In this document: positions 1 through 6,180 of the stretch, piece after piece
Layout: the number at the start of each line of letters is the position of its first letter
Position numbering within the stretch: the stretch's first letter is position 1
Source of the DNA: Acidobacteriota bacterium
GTDB lineage: Bacteria; Acidobacteriota; UBA6911; RPQK01
Length of the DNA: 9,407 nt
Assembly (NCBI GenBank): GCA_003819755.1
Contig: RPQK01000248.1
Span: 1-9,407, forward strand
Direction of reading: 5' to 3'
Notes under the pieces: model-generated
Seen by the model: only the letters and a program-made list of their open reading frames with translations
What the model was told of the DNA's origin: nothing
Database searches by the model: none
Translations under genes and position numbers: made by a program

Positions 1-864
1 CCCCTGACGATCACGGGTTGCCAGTTGCGCCCGATTCGCTACGCTCTGCCGGTCGCCAGTGCACAGGTCAAATCTTGCGTAATGCTGGCCGGCTTGACTG
101 CGGACGGGGTAACGACCATCGTGGAGAGCCAGGCGACTCGAGATCACACAGAAAGAGCTTTTCCGGTCTTCGGCGTGATTGTTGAGCGCGCCGGAACCGA
201 TCTGACGGTAGCAGGACCGGCAAGACTCCAGCCTGCCCAGGTTCAAGTGCCGGGCGATTTTTCCGCCTCAGTCTTCTTCATCCTGGCAGCGCTGATCGTG
301 CCCGGTTCGATCGTCTCGCTACCCGGCGTTGGCGTCAATCCAACGAGGAGCGCACTGCTTCAGCTGCTGGTTGAAAGCGGCGCGGACATTCGGATACTGA
401 ACAAGTCGGAGCGGGACAACGAACCAAGGGCTGACCTGGAGATCCGTTACTCGCCTGACATCCTCGACGCCTTTCCGGCCGAATTAGGAACGGAATGGGT
501 TCCCAACCTCATCGACGAGATTCCGGCGCTCGCAGTATTCGGAGTCAGGCTCAAGAAGGGATTGACGATCAGGGGGGCTGAAGAACTGCGCAGAAAGGAA
601 TCCGACCGTATCCACGCGGTCGTTTTGAATCTCAGTAACCTCGGCATCCACGTGGATGAGCTCCCGGACGGCTTTCACATTCCGCCCGGCCAGAGCTTCA
701 AGGGAGGTCGGGTTACCACGTTTGCGGACCACCGAATTGCGATGGCCTTTTCGATCGCCGGTTTGCTGGCTGGAAGCCCGGTCGAGATCGACGACCCCGC
801 CTGCACAGCCATATCCTTTCCCGATTTTTTCGGTAAACTGGAATTAGTTGCCGGGTCATGGTGA
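1..864 (+). CDS. aroA: 3-phosphoshikimate 1-carboxyvinyltransferase (EPSP synthase), 5' end outside window
   Basis: EPSP synthase joins shikimate-3-phosphate and phosphoenolpyruvate in the sixth step of the cytosolic shikimate pathway. The frame is open from base 1 (PLTITGCQLRPIRYALPVAS), so the gene begins upstream; a TTG at 25 is only an internal codon. Visible family landmarks are the S-A-Q-V-K-S substrate-binding stretch (about nt 58-78), RDHTER (about 139-156), the active-site acidic pair in D-E-I-P (D at 514-516) and the signature KESDRI (595-612). The 287 residues present are about two thirds of the usual ~430; the N-terminal signature (GNAGT) lies outside. The TGA stop overlaps the aroK start by 7 bp, which points to a shikimate operon with translational coupling. 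Identity is firm from these motifs. Confidence 0.96.
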   Translation, partial: PLTITGCQLRPIRYALPVASAQVKSCVMLAGLTADGVTTIVESQATRDHTERAFPVFGVIVERAGTDLTVAGPARLQPAQVQVPGDFSASVFFILAALIVPGSIVSLPGVGVNPTRSALLQLLVESGADIRILNKSERDNEPRADLEIRYSPDILDAFPAELGTEWVPNLIDEIPALAVFGVRLKKGLTIRGAEELRRKESDRIHAVVLNLSNLGIHVDELPDGFHIPPGQSFKGGRVTTFADHRIAMAFSIAGLLAGSPVEIDDPACTAISFPDFFGKLELVAGSW

Positions 865-1364
865 AGCACATTTACCTGATTGGTTTCATGGCTAGCGGCA
901 AGTCCACGGTCGGGCCCTTGCTGGCCGCCCGTTTGAACCGTCCCTATCAGGACCTCGACCAACTTATCGAAAACGAACAGCGGATGACGATTACGGAGAT
1001 CTTCGCGATGAGGGGGGAAGCGTATTTTCGGAGGGTCGAGTCGCGCCTGCTGGCTCAGACCGCCCAACTCGCGCCGACTGTCATCGGCCTCGGGGGTGGG
1101 ACATTCTGCAACGAGGGCAACCAGGCCGTGGTGGCGGAGAACGGAGTGAGTGTCTGGCTCAGAATCCCTCTGAACTTGGCACAGGCCCGGTGCTCGAGAA
1201 TATCGACCCGGCCCCTGGCGAAGGACCCGGCCCGTTTCAAGGCGCTATTTGAGCTCCGGCAGGAACATTACAGGAATGCTCGGATCTGCGTGGAGGTGGA
1301 AGGGAAAACGCCCGCGCAGATCGCGGAAGAGATTTTCGCCAGGCTGCACATTTTGTCGCCGTGA
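858..1364 (+). CDS. aroK: Shikimate kinase
   Basis: ATP-dependent kinase that phosphorylates shikimate, the step just before the AroA reaction, in the cytosol. The 168-residue length fits the family. Visible motifs: Walker A G-F-M-A-S-G-K-S at residues 9-16, the DxD pair D32/D34 that coordinates magnesium and shikimate, the F-R pair at 57-58, the G-G-G loop at 79-81, and the lid arginine in R-P-L (118-120). The ATG at 858 overlaps the aroA stop (ATGGTGA) and gives a family-typical N-terminus (MVKHIYLIGFMASGKS). No good Shine-Dalgarno sequence precedes it, consistent with coupling to aroA translation. Reversed order of use but adjacent pathway steps support co-expression. aroL is the same reaction; nothing here separates the two names. 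Confidence 0.96.
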   Translation: MVKHIYLIGFMASGKSTVGPLLAARLNRPYQDLDQLIENEQRMTITEIFAMRGEAYFRRVESRLLAQTAQLAPTVIGLGGGTFCNEGNQAVVAENGVSVWLRIPLNLAQARCSRISTRPLAKDPARFKALFELRQEHYRNARICVEVEGKTPAQIAEEIFARLHILSP

Positions 1365-1368
1365 TCAC

Positions 1369-1374
1369 AGGAGG
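1369..1374 (+). promoter_or_regulatory. Consensus ribosome binding site of the LysM transglycosylase gene
   Basis: A full AGGAGG lies 11 bases before the ATG at 1386. It is the only perfect Shine-Dalgarno sequence noticed in the window and fixes this start, which also gives a proper signal peptide. No other gene here has an equally strong site. Confidence 0.75.
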
Positions 1375-1385
1375 TTTTTGCTATT

Positions 1386-2738
1386 ATGGCGCTGATGCTG
1401 AGGAGATCTTGTCTTTCGTTGTTCCTCGTCGCGTTCGCAGCGTTGCCCCTCTATGCCGAGGATCCGGCAGTCGACCCGGAATTCGATCGGCTCTTCCCCT
1501 CAACCGGCTTTGAGGATCGGGTCGGTTTCTGGAAGATGATCTTCACCCGGTACGGCCAGGATGAGGTGGTCGTCCATGACCGTGAGGATCTTCGCCTTGT
1601 CTACAAGGTGATCAACTCCCCGTATAGCGGCACCGACAGAGCGACCGTGCGGCGACGCAAAGCCCTGCTGAAAACGACCGTCGATGAGCTGGCCCGCACT
1701 TTTGACGAGCTGATTCAGCTCGGTCCCGATTCAGACAAGCTCGAGTTTCGCCATCATGAGCTTCTCGCCGTACTGAAACTGGCGAATTACCAGCCGACAG
1801 AAGCCGTGTTCCACCGCCTCAAGGAAAATATCCACCTGCAGCGAGGCATCAAGGAGAAGTTCCGGGACGGCCTGGTTCGCTCCGGCCGCTATCTGCCGGA
1901 ACTCGAGCGAATCTTCAAGGACAAGAGCCTGCCGACACACCTGGTGCTCCTTCCCCACGTTGAATCATCGTTTGATTACGCGGCCTATTCGCACAAGGGT
2001 GCGGCAGGGATCTGGCAGATCACCCGGGGGACCGGCAGAAGACTGCTCAAGATCGGCCGGACCGTGGACGAGAGACTGCACCCGATCCGGGCCGGAGAAG
2101 CGGCCGCCGAGCTGCTCCTGGACAACTACCGCGCTCTGGGCACCTGGCCACTCGCTATCACCGCGTACAATCAGGGGAAGTACGGGATGCTGAGGGCTCA
2201 AGCCGTTCACGGCAACGATCTCAAGAACATCGTCGATAACTACCAGTCGAGGATTTTTGGGTATGCGGGCCAGAACTTCTACGCGGAGTTCCTGGCAGCT
2301 GTCGAAATCGCCAAGGATCACGAGAAGTATTTTCCGACCTTGAAACTCGACGCGCCGCTGACATTCGAGACGGTCACCCTGAACAAGAGCGCGTCTGTGC
2401 GCACTCTGAGCAAGAAGTACAACATCAACACCTCTACTCTGAAGACTTACAACCCGCATCTGACCCCGCACGTCTGGAGGCGGGCGGCGGCTGTCCCGCC
2501 AGGAACCGTGTTGCACCTGCCGGCCGGCGGAGCAGCGACCCAGGTCGCTGAGAATTCAAAGCCGGAGCCGGCCAGTCCCAAGCCCCAGCTGCCGAGCTAT
2601 ACCAAATACAAAGTGCGCCGTGGTGATACCCTCAGTAAGATCGCACGGCGTTTCCAGGTCCGCGTCGAGCAGCTGATGGAACTGAACGGAATCAGCAGCA
2701 CGCGGATTTACCTCGGGCAGTTGCTGACGATTCCCTAA
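1386..2738 (+). CDS. mltD: MltD-like membrane/periplasmic lytic transglycosylase with two LysM domains
   Basis: Predicted murein lytic transglycosylase that cleaves the MurNAc-GlcNAc bond with formation of anhydro-MurNAc, acting in the periplasm. Domains: signal peptide at residues 1-24 (RR, then a hydrophobic run ending P-L-Y-A), helical N-terminal region, SLT (GH23) domain about 180-280 with the catalytic glutamate E193 in H-V-E-S-S-F-D, then S-H-K-G-A-A-G-I-W-Q and A-Y-N-Q-G (260-264). A degenerate LysM-like segment follows (about 328-378), then a proline-rich linker and a clear C-terminal LysM (about 407-450, Y-K-V-R-R-G-D-T-L). Length (450) and order match MltD. No lipobox cysteine is seen, so it may be soluble or signal-anchored. 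It follows aroK by 21 bp with its own strong Shine-Dalgarno site. The stop TAA is the outermost part of the hairpin at 2736-2812. Confidence 0.9.
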   Translation: MALMLRRSCLSLFLVAFAALPLYAEDPAVDPEFDRLFPSTGFEDRVGFWKMIFTRYGQDEVVVHDREDLRLVYKVINSPYSGTDRATVRRRKALLKTTVDELARTFDELIQLGPDSDKLEFRHHELLAVLKLANYQPTEAVFHRLKENIHLQRGIKEKFRDGLVRSGRYLPELERIFKDKSLPTHLVLLPHVESSFDYAAYSHKGAAGIWQITRGTGRRLLKIGRTVDERLHPIRAGEAAAELLLDNYRALGTWPLAITAYNQGKYGMLRAQAVHGNDLKNIVDNYQSRIFGYAGQNFYAEFLAAVEIAKDHEKYFPTLKLDAPLTFETVTLNKSASVRTLSKKYNINTSTLKTYNPHLTPHVWRRAAAVPPGTVLHLPAGGAATQVAENSKPEPASPKPQLPSYTKYKVRRGDTLSKIARRFQVRVEQLMELNGISSTRIYLGQLLTIP

Positions 2739-2812
2739 AGGAGCGAAAGGACCGGAAGGACCGGAAGAACAGCCATTGTCCTTCCGGTCGTTCCGGTCCT
2801 TTCGATCCTTTA
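2736..2812. repeat. Element A: 77-bp near-perfect hairpin made of AAGGACCGG units
   Basis: Left arm 2736-2767 pairs with right arm 2781-2812 at 30 of 32 positions; the 13-base centre can add three or four more pairs. The left arm is built from a 9-bp unit (AAGGACCGG, about two copies plus partials). It begins on the TAA stop of the transglycosylase gene. There is no clean T-run after the right arm (TTTAACCTTCTTG), so it is not a textbook intrinsic terminator, though termination or 3'-end protection is a reasonable inference. It shares its unit skeleton with the element at 5430-5508. Confidence 0.85.
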
Positions 2813-2853
2813 ACCTTCTTGCCAAATTTTCATCTTAATCTTATGAGATATGA

Positions 2854-2894
2854 GCGACCGCTCCCGGGGCGATTGTCTGCCTCCCGGCGGTCGC
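2854..2894. promoter_or_regulatory. Dyad (possible operator) directly upstream of the htpX -10 box
   Basis: GCGACCGC at 2854-2861 is the exact inverted copy of GCGGTCGC at 2887-2894, separated by 25 bases that themselves hold C/G-runs. The right half ends two bases before the TG of the extended -10, so it covers the -35 region. It does not resemble CIRCE (TTAGCACTC-N9-GAGTGCTAA). A regulator site for the htpX-grpE unit is inference only. Confidence 0.35.
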
Positions 2895-2895
2895 G

Positions 2896-2904
2896 TGTTA
2901 GAAT
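2896..2904 (+). promoter_or_regulatory. Extended -10 promoter for htpX-grpE
   Basis: TG at 2896-2897, one base, then TAGAAT at 2899-2904 (5 of 6 to TATAAT). No convincing -35 is seen, as is acceptable for an extended -10. Start of transcription would be near 2911, a leader of about 16 bases containing AGAAGAGG close to the ATG at 2927. The same TGNTAGAAT core precedes amrB and yebC. Confidence 0.6.
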
Positions 2905-2926
2905 TGCTTACGACTGAGAAGAGGAA

Positions 2927-3769
2927 ATGACCAACTACTTTAAGACAGCTTTGCTGTTAGGCTTGATGACGGGATTAATTCTCGTTATCGGGGAGCTTCT
3001 CGGTGGATCTCAGGGCTTGATCCTCGCCCTCGGTTTCGCCGCGCTGCTGAATTTCGCCAGTTACTTTTACTCCGACAAGATCGCATTGGCGATGTATGGC
3101 GCCAAGCAGTTAAGTCGGGACCAAGCTCCGGAGGTCTTCGCCATAATTGAGAACCTGGTCGCACGGGCAGGACTTCCGATGCCCCGTGTCTACCTGATCC
3201 CCTCGCCCGCTCCGAATGCCTTCGCCACGGGACGCAACCCGCAGCACGCAGCGGTGGCGGTTACCGAGGGCATTCTACGGCTGCTGAACCGGGAAGAGCT
3301 GGAAGGCGTTCTGGCTCATGAACTGGCGCACGTGAAGAACCGCGATATTCTCATCGCGTCGGTTGCCGCAACAATGGCCGGCGCGATCATGATGCTCGCT
3401 CGGTTGGCGATTTTCTTCCCGATGGGTGGACGCGACGACGAGAACCGCGGAGGAGGCGCTCTGGGCCTCCTGCTGACCATGATTCTCGCGCCGATTGCCG
3501 CCCTGATGATCCAGATGGCGATCAGCCGAAGTCGCGAGTATGGAGCTGACGCGACCGGGGCGCGGCTTTCCGGTAACCCCTACGGGCTGGCGAATGCTCT
3601 CAGGAAACTGCAAGAGGGGAACAAGCGGATTCCTATGGACGCGAATCCGGCAACCTCGCACCTTTTCATTGCGAAACCTTTCAGCGGTCGGACCCTGATG
3701 TCGCTCTTCAGCACTCATCCCCCCATGGAGAAGAGGATCGAGCGCCTCCTGGGCTCTCGGATGGCTTAA
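2927..3769 (+). CDS. htpX: Protease HtpX homolog (M48 family zinc metalloprotease)
   Basis: Inner-membrane zinc endopeptidase whose E. coli relative clears misfolded membrane proteins alongside FtsH. The 280-residue product has two N-terminal transmembrane segments (about 5-24 and 28-48), the zinc motif HELAH at 131-135 with E132 as catalytic base, two further hydrophobic segments (about 143-165 and 178-200), and the third zinc ligand E204 in S-R-E-Y-G-A-D. Length and order match HtpX. The start at 2927 has AGAAGAGG just upstream, with very short spacing (about 2 bases). The stop TAA is followed immediately by the grpE ATG, so the two are almost certainly one transcript, coupling membrane proteolysis with a DnaK cochaperone. 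Confidence 0.95.
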   Translation: MTNYFKTALLLGLMTGLILVIGELLGGSQGLILALGFAALLNFASYFYSDKIALAMYGAKQLSRDQAPEVFAIIENLVARAGLPMPRVYLIPSPAPNAFATGRNPQHAAVAVTEGILRLLNREELEGVLAHELAHVKNRDILIASVAATMAGAIMMLARLAIFFPMGGRDDENRGGGALGLLLTMILAPIAALMIQMAISRSREYGADATGARLSGNPYGLANALRKLQEGNKRIPMDANPATSHLFIAKPFSGRTLMSLFSTHPPMEKRIERLLGSRMA

Positions 3770-4339
3770 ATGGACGACAAAGAACCAGTACAGTTCCAGG
3801 TTGCTGACCGGAGATTTTGGGTGAAGGATGAAGGAGTCTTCGATCGCGCCGAAATTCCCGAGAAGAAGTTCCCGTCGTACGTCGAAGAGCTGAAGGGTCG
3901 GACCGAACTGGCCGAGCAGAAACTGAAAGAAAAGCTCAAGAAACTCGAAGAAGACAACGACGTCTTCCGAGAGCGGCTGACCCGAGAGACCGAAAAGCGA
4001 CTCCAGCGGGAAAAACGCAAACTGGTGATAGGTCTCCTGGACGTTGTCGATAATCTCGAGAGGGCGCTGAAGGCCGGAGAAGACGCCGTGGCGCTCAAAG
4101 AAGGGATTCGGCTCAATCTGGACCTGTTCGTATCAAAACTGAAAAGCGAAGGCATCGAGCCGCTGGACCCGCTCAATCAGCCGTACAATCCTCACGAGGC
4201 CGAAGCGGTCGGAATGGTCCCCGTCGACAAGCCGGAGCTTGACCACGTTGTCGTCGAAGTTCTGGAAAAGGGCTATCGAGCCGGAGAGCAACTGGTCCGC
4301 CCCGCACGGGTGCGCGTGGGGCAGTACCGGGGGAATTGA
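3770..4339 (+). CDS. grpE: Nucleotide exchange factor GrpE
   Basis: GrpE drives ADP release from DnaK (Hsp70) in the cytosol. The 189-residue product has a charged N-terminal part, a long heptad-rich coiled coil (about residues 38-85, many K/E/L), the helical stretch L-L-D-V-V-D-N-L-E-R-A-L (about 89-100), and the C-terminal beta domain with Y-N-P-H-E-A-E-A-V (about 140-148) and G-Y-R-A-G-E-Q-L-V-R-P-A-R-V-R-V. The ATG lies directly on the htpX stop with no spacer and no strong Shine-Dalgarno site, so translation probably depends on reinitiation. dnaK and dnaJ are not in the window. The last codons and the TGA stop lie inside the palindrome at 4330-4437, so the extreme C-terminus (G-N) is encoded by the repeat arm. 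Confidence 0.95.
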   Translation: MDDKEPVQFQVADRRFWVKDEGVFDRAEIPEKKFPSYVEELKGRTELAEQKLKEKLKKLEEDNDVFRERLTRETEKRLQREKRKLVIGLLDVVDNLERALKAGEDAVALKEGIRLNLDLFVSKLKSEGIEPLDPLNQPYNPHEAEAVGMVPVDKPELDHVVVEVLEKGYRAGEQLVRPARVRVGQYRGN

Positions 4340-4437
4340 CGGATTTTATCCACGAACCAACACGAACGAACACGAACAAAGACGTCTTTGTTCGTGTTCG
4401 TTCATGTTGGTTCGTGGATAAAATCCGTCAATTCCCC
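4330..4437. repeat. Element B: 108-bp palindrome between convergent grpE and the reductase gene
   Basis: Two 54-base arms meet with no spacer (centre between 4383 and 4384, GACGTC) and pair at 53 of 54 positions; the only mismatch is C4363 against A4404. The left arm holds three tandem 10-bp units, CACGAACNAA (4351-4380). The left arm includes the grpE stop (4337-4339); the right arm ends 5 bases before the reductase stop. The position between converging genes suits a bidirectional terminator, but no long T-run follows on either strand. Perfect palindromes of this size are hard to maintain and to assemble, so an assembly check is worthwhile. Confidence 0.92.
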
Positions 4438-4442
4438 TTTCC

Positions 4443-5390
4443 TCACGCCAGTCCGTCATCATGATGGTTCAGCATGTAGTGATCAAACGCCGCTGCCGAA
4501 GCCGACACTGAGGAGCGGATCTGTTCGATCTCCCCGGCCGGCAAAGGCTTGAAAGCCCGCGCGACCTGGATGTTCTCTCGCAACATCTCGATTTTCGGCA
4601 TCCCCACCACGCAGGCAGCGACCGGGAGGTTCAAGGCGTAGCGAAGCAACTGCGCGCCTGAGGTTCGCCCCGGCCCCTGGCCGACCAGCTTTTCCTGGCC
4701 CATCACCTTCATGGCCAGCACTCCCAGGTTCTTGGCCTTGGCCGCCGGCAAGGCAGTGCGTTCAAAACCGGTGGCATACCCGCTGTTGGTAGCCGGATTC
4801 AGAGCCATCTGAACGCAATCCAGATCATGCCGCTGGATGGCGGTCTTTAGCGCCTCGGCCTGTGAGTGGCAGGTCATGCCGATGAAGCGGGTCGACTTGT
4901 CGTCACGCAACTTATAAAGGGCTTTCAGAACTCCCTTTTCAATGGCAGCCAGATCATCGAGATCGTTGAGCGAGTGGATGTGCAGAAGATCAACGTGGTC
5001 GGTTTGAAGGCGTTTCAGGCTCGCCTCTACGGCTCGCAGCGCTCCGTCGTAGGTTCGGTCCTGGACCTTGGTCGCGAGGAAGACTTCCTTACGCCGGGTC
5101 TTCAGCACTTTCCCGTACCGCTCTTCGCTCTTGCCCTCGCCATAGGCCTGCGCGGTGTCGAGATAGTTTATGCCGCTGTCTATCGCCTCGTTCAGGGCTA
5201 GTAATCCGGCCTCTTCCTCGTACGCCAAGAAGCGGCTGCCACCGCCGAAGGCTAGAATCGAGACCTGCGCCCCGGTCTTTCCCAGGGTCCGCCTTGCTAT
5301 TGAACCGGCGGCCTGCAAAGGCAGGCTGGAGAGGCTTACCGATACGGCCGTCGTTTTCAGGAAATCGCGTCGATTCAGATGGGGTTTCAT
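4443..5390 (-). CDS. Tat-exported aldo/keto reductase
   Basis: NADPH-type aldo/keto reductase of unknown substrate, 315 residues. The N-terminus carries a twin-arginine signal (N-R-R-D-F-L-K at 6-12, then a mild hydrophobic stretch to Q-A-A-G), so the folded, cofactor-loaded enzyme is predicted to be exported. The catalytic tetrad is visible: D78 and Y83 in D-T-A-Q-A-Y-G, K108 in A-T-K, and H139 in L-L-H-I-H. The C-terminal half has the family's N-P-A-T and G-M-P-K segments. It lacks the C-terminal ferredoxin-like extension of some Tat-linked relatives. No Shine-Dalgarno site precedes the ATG; a TATAAA sits 10 bases upstream. It is downstream of the cyclophilin gene on the same strand, separated by the hairpin at 5430-5508. 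Specific reaction cannot be told from sequence. Confidence 0.9.
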   Translation of the reverse strand: MKPHLNRRDFLKTTAVSVSLSSLPLQAAGSIARRTLGKTGAQVSILAFGGGSRFLAYEEEAGLLALNEAIDSGINYLDTAQAYGEGKSEERYGKVLKTRRKEVFLATKVQDRTYDGALRAVEASLKRLQTDHVDLLHIHSLNDLDDLAAIEKGVLKALYKLRDDKSTRFIGMTCHSQAEALKTAIQRHDLDCVQMALNPATNSGYATGFERTALPAAKAKNLGVLAMKVMGQEKLVGQGPGRTSGAQLLRYALNLPVAACVVGMPKIEMLRENIQVARAFKPLPAGEIEQIRSSVSASAAAFDHYMLNHHDDGLA

Positions 5391-5400
5391 AGAAATCTAC

Positions 5401-5406
5401 TTTATA
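5401..5406 (-). promoter_or_regulatory. Possible -10 box of the aldo/keto reductase gene
   Basis: Minus-strand TATAAA ends 10 bases before the ATG at 5390. Transcription from it would leave a leader of about 3 bases. No convincing -35 is seen at the right distance, so this is weak evidence by itself; it gains some support from similar placements at the cyclophilin and ruvC genes. Confidence 0.3.
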
Positions 5407-5429
5407 CCGAACAGGGGAAGAGAACGAGA

Positions 5430-5508
5430 GAAAGGACCTCAAGGACCTCAAGGACAAAAGGACGCCTGCCTGGTCCTTGAGGTTCTTTCGGGTCCTTGAG
5501 GTCCTTTC
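5430..5508. repeat. Element C: hairpin made of AAGGACCTC units, 3' of the cyclophilin gene
   Basis: An 18-base perfect stem (5430-5447 with 5491-5508) encloses a 43-base centre that continues to pair imperfectly through more copies of the same unit. The left arm reads as 9-bp AAGGACCTC repeats. It lies 8 bases beyond the cyclophilin stop and upstream of the reductase gene on the same strand. The outer arm GAAAGGACC is identical to that of element A, and only the last two bases of the 9-bp unit differ (TC instead of GG). Confidence 0.8.
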
Positions 5509-5516
5509 ATTCAGCG

Positions 5517-6155
5517 CTACTTGTACTCCACTCGCGCCGATTGAATGCGAATGTTCTCGACCGGCCAGTTGCGCAAGCGCGGATTTTTGGACAGCGGCGC
5601 TTTGGAGATCTTGTCCGCAACATCCAGACCCTCGGTCACCTCCCCAAAGATCGTGTACTGCCCGTCCCAGTTGGGCATCCTCTGAAGAACCACGAAGAAC
5701 TGGGAGCTGGCGGAATCTGGATCTCCTTCGTGATGGGCCATAGCCACCACTCCCCGCTCGAATTTCCGAGAACTGAATTCCGCCGACAGGTAATTGCCAG
5801 TGTTCCCCTGCCCATCGTTGTAGGGGTCGTTGTCCTTGGTGTTCGGGTCCCCGCCCTGAATCATCTTGCCAGCCATGACCCGGTGAAACTTCGTCTTGTA
5901 GTAGAAGCCCGCGTTGATGAGCTTTTCGAAATTCTCCACGGTCCTGGGAGCAAGGTCGGGAAGAAGACGAATGACAATCGCTCCCTTGTCGGTTTCCAGA
6001 ACGGCGTGCGGCTGTCCCTGCGGCTTGGCCGGTTCGGGAGCCTTGACCGTTTCCTTTTGGGCCGGGGCTCGAGTTTCCTTCTGTTCGGAGCTGCCGCAGC
6101 CAATCGACCAGATGAGAGCGGAGAAAATCACGCAAAGCAGGTATCGTGTGCGCAT
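5517..6155 (-). CDS. Cyclophilin-type peptidyl-prolyl cis-trans isomerase, predicted lipoprotein
   Basis: Catalyses prolyl cis-trans isomerisation, here predicted to be anchored on the outside of the inner membrane or in the outer membrane and to help fold exported proteins. From the ATG at 6155 the product has 212 residues: signal peptide 1-19 with a lipobox S-I-G-C (lipidated Cys20), a charged proline/lysine linker (about 21-50), then the cyclophilin domain with F-H-R-V (F90, H91, R92; the arginine is the catalytic one), M-I-Q-G-G-D-P (Q100), S-S-Q-F-F-V and Y-T-I-F-G. The reading frame is open to an ATG at 6182, but that start would place ten residues before the signal peptide and overlap the amrB start codon, so 6155 is preferred. 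No Shine-Dalgarno site is seen; a -10-like CATAAT lies six bases before the ATG. Confidence 0.93.
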   Translation of the reverse strand: MRTRYLLCVIFSALIWSIGCGSSEQKETRAPAQKETVKAPEPAKPQGQPHAVLETDKGAIVIRLLPDLAPRTVENFEKLINAGFYYKTKFHRVMAGKMIQGGDPNTKDNDPYNDGQGNTGNYLSAEFSSRKFERGVVAMAHHEGDPDSASSQFFVVLQRMPNWDGQYTIFGEVTEGLDVADKISKAPLSKNPRLRNWPVENIRIQSARVEYK

Positions 6156-6167
6156 GGTAGAATTATG
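6155..6167. promoter_or_regulatory. Overlapping divergent -10 boxes of amrB (+) and the cyclophilin gene (-)
   Basis: On the plus strand TG (6155-6156), one base, then TAGAAT (6158-6163) forms an extended -10 with a start near 6170 and the amrB ATG at 6181. On the minus strand CATAAT (6167-6162) stands six bases before the cyclophilin ATG (6155). The two hexamers share bases 6162-6163, so polymerase could occupy only one at a time. The plus-strand box is the better match; the minus-strand one is supported mainly by position. Confidence 0.5.
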
Positions 6168-6180
6168 GGCCAAGAAGACC

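Noticed and set aside
25..27. TTG as the true start of aroA
   Set aside because: The frame is open to base 1 with conserved EPSP synthase residues before it (P-L-T-I-T-G), and the N-terminal third of the enzyme is missing, so the gene starts outside the window.
2854..2894. CIRCE element controlling htpX-grpE
   Set aside because: Half-sites are GCGACCGC/GCGGTCGC with a 25-base gap, not TTAGCACTC-N9-GAGTGCTAA.
4330..4437. Insertion sequence or transposon end
   Set aside because: No transposase and no target-site duplication was found; the palindrome is complete in itself and ends at the two gene ends.
5089..6135. A 348-residue minus-strand open frame
   Set aside because: It runs out of frame across the cyclophilin gene, the hairpin at 5430-5508 and the reductase start, and has low-complexity composition typical of a shifted frame in GC-rich DNA.
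5914..6180. A long N-terminal extension of the Memo protein
   Set aside because: It is antisense to the cyclophilin gene; the family start M-I-R-K-A-A-V-A-G-S-F-Y-P is at 6181.
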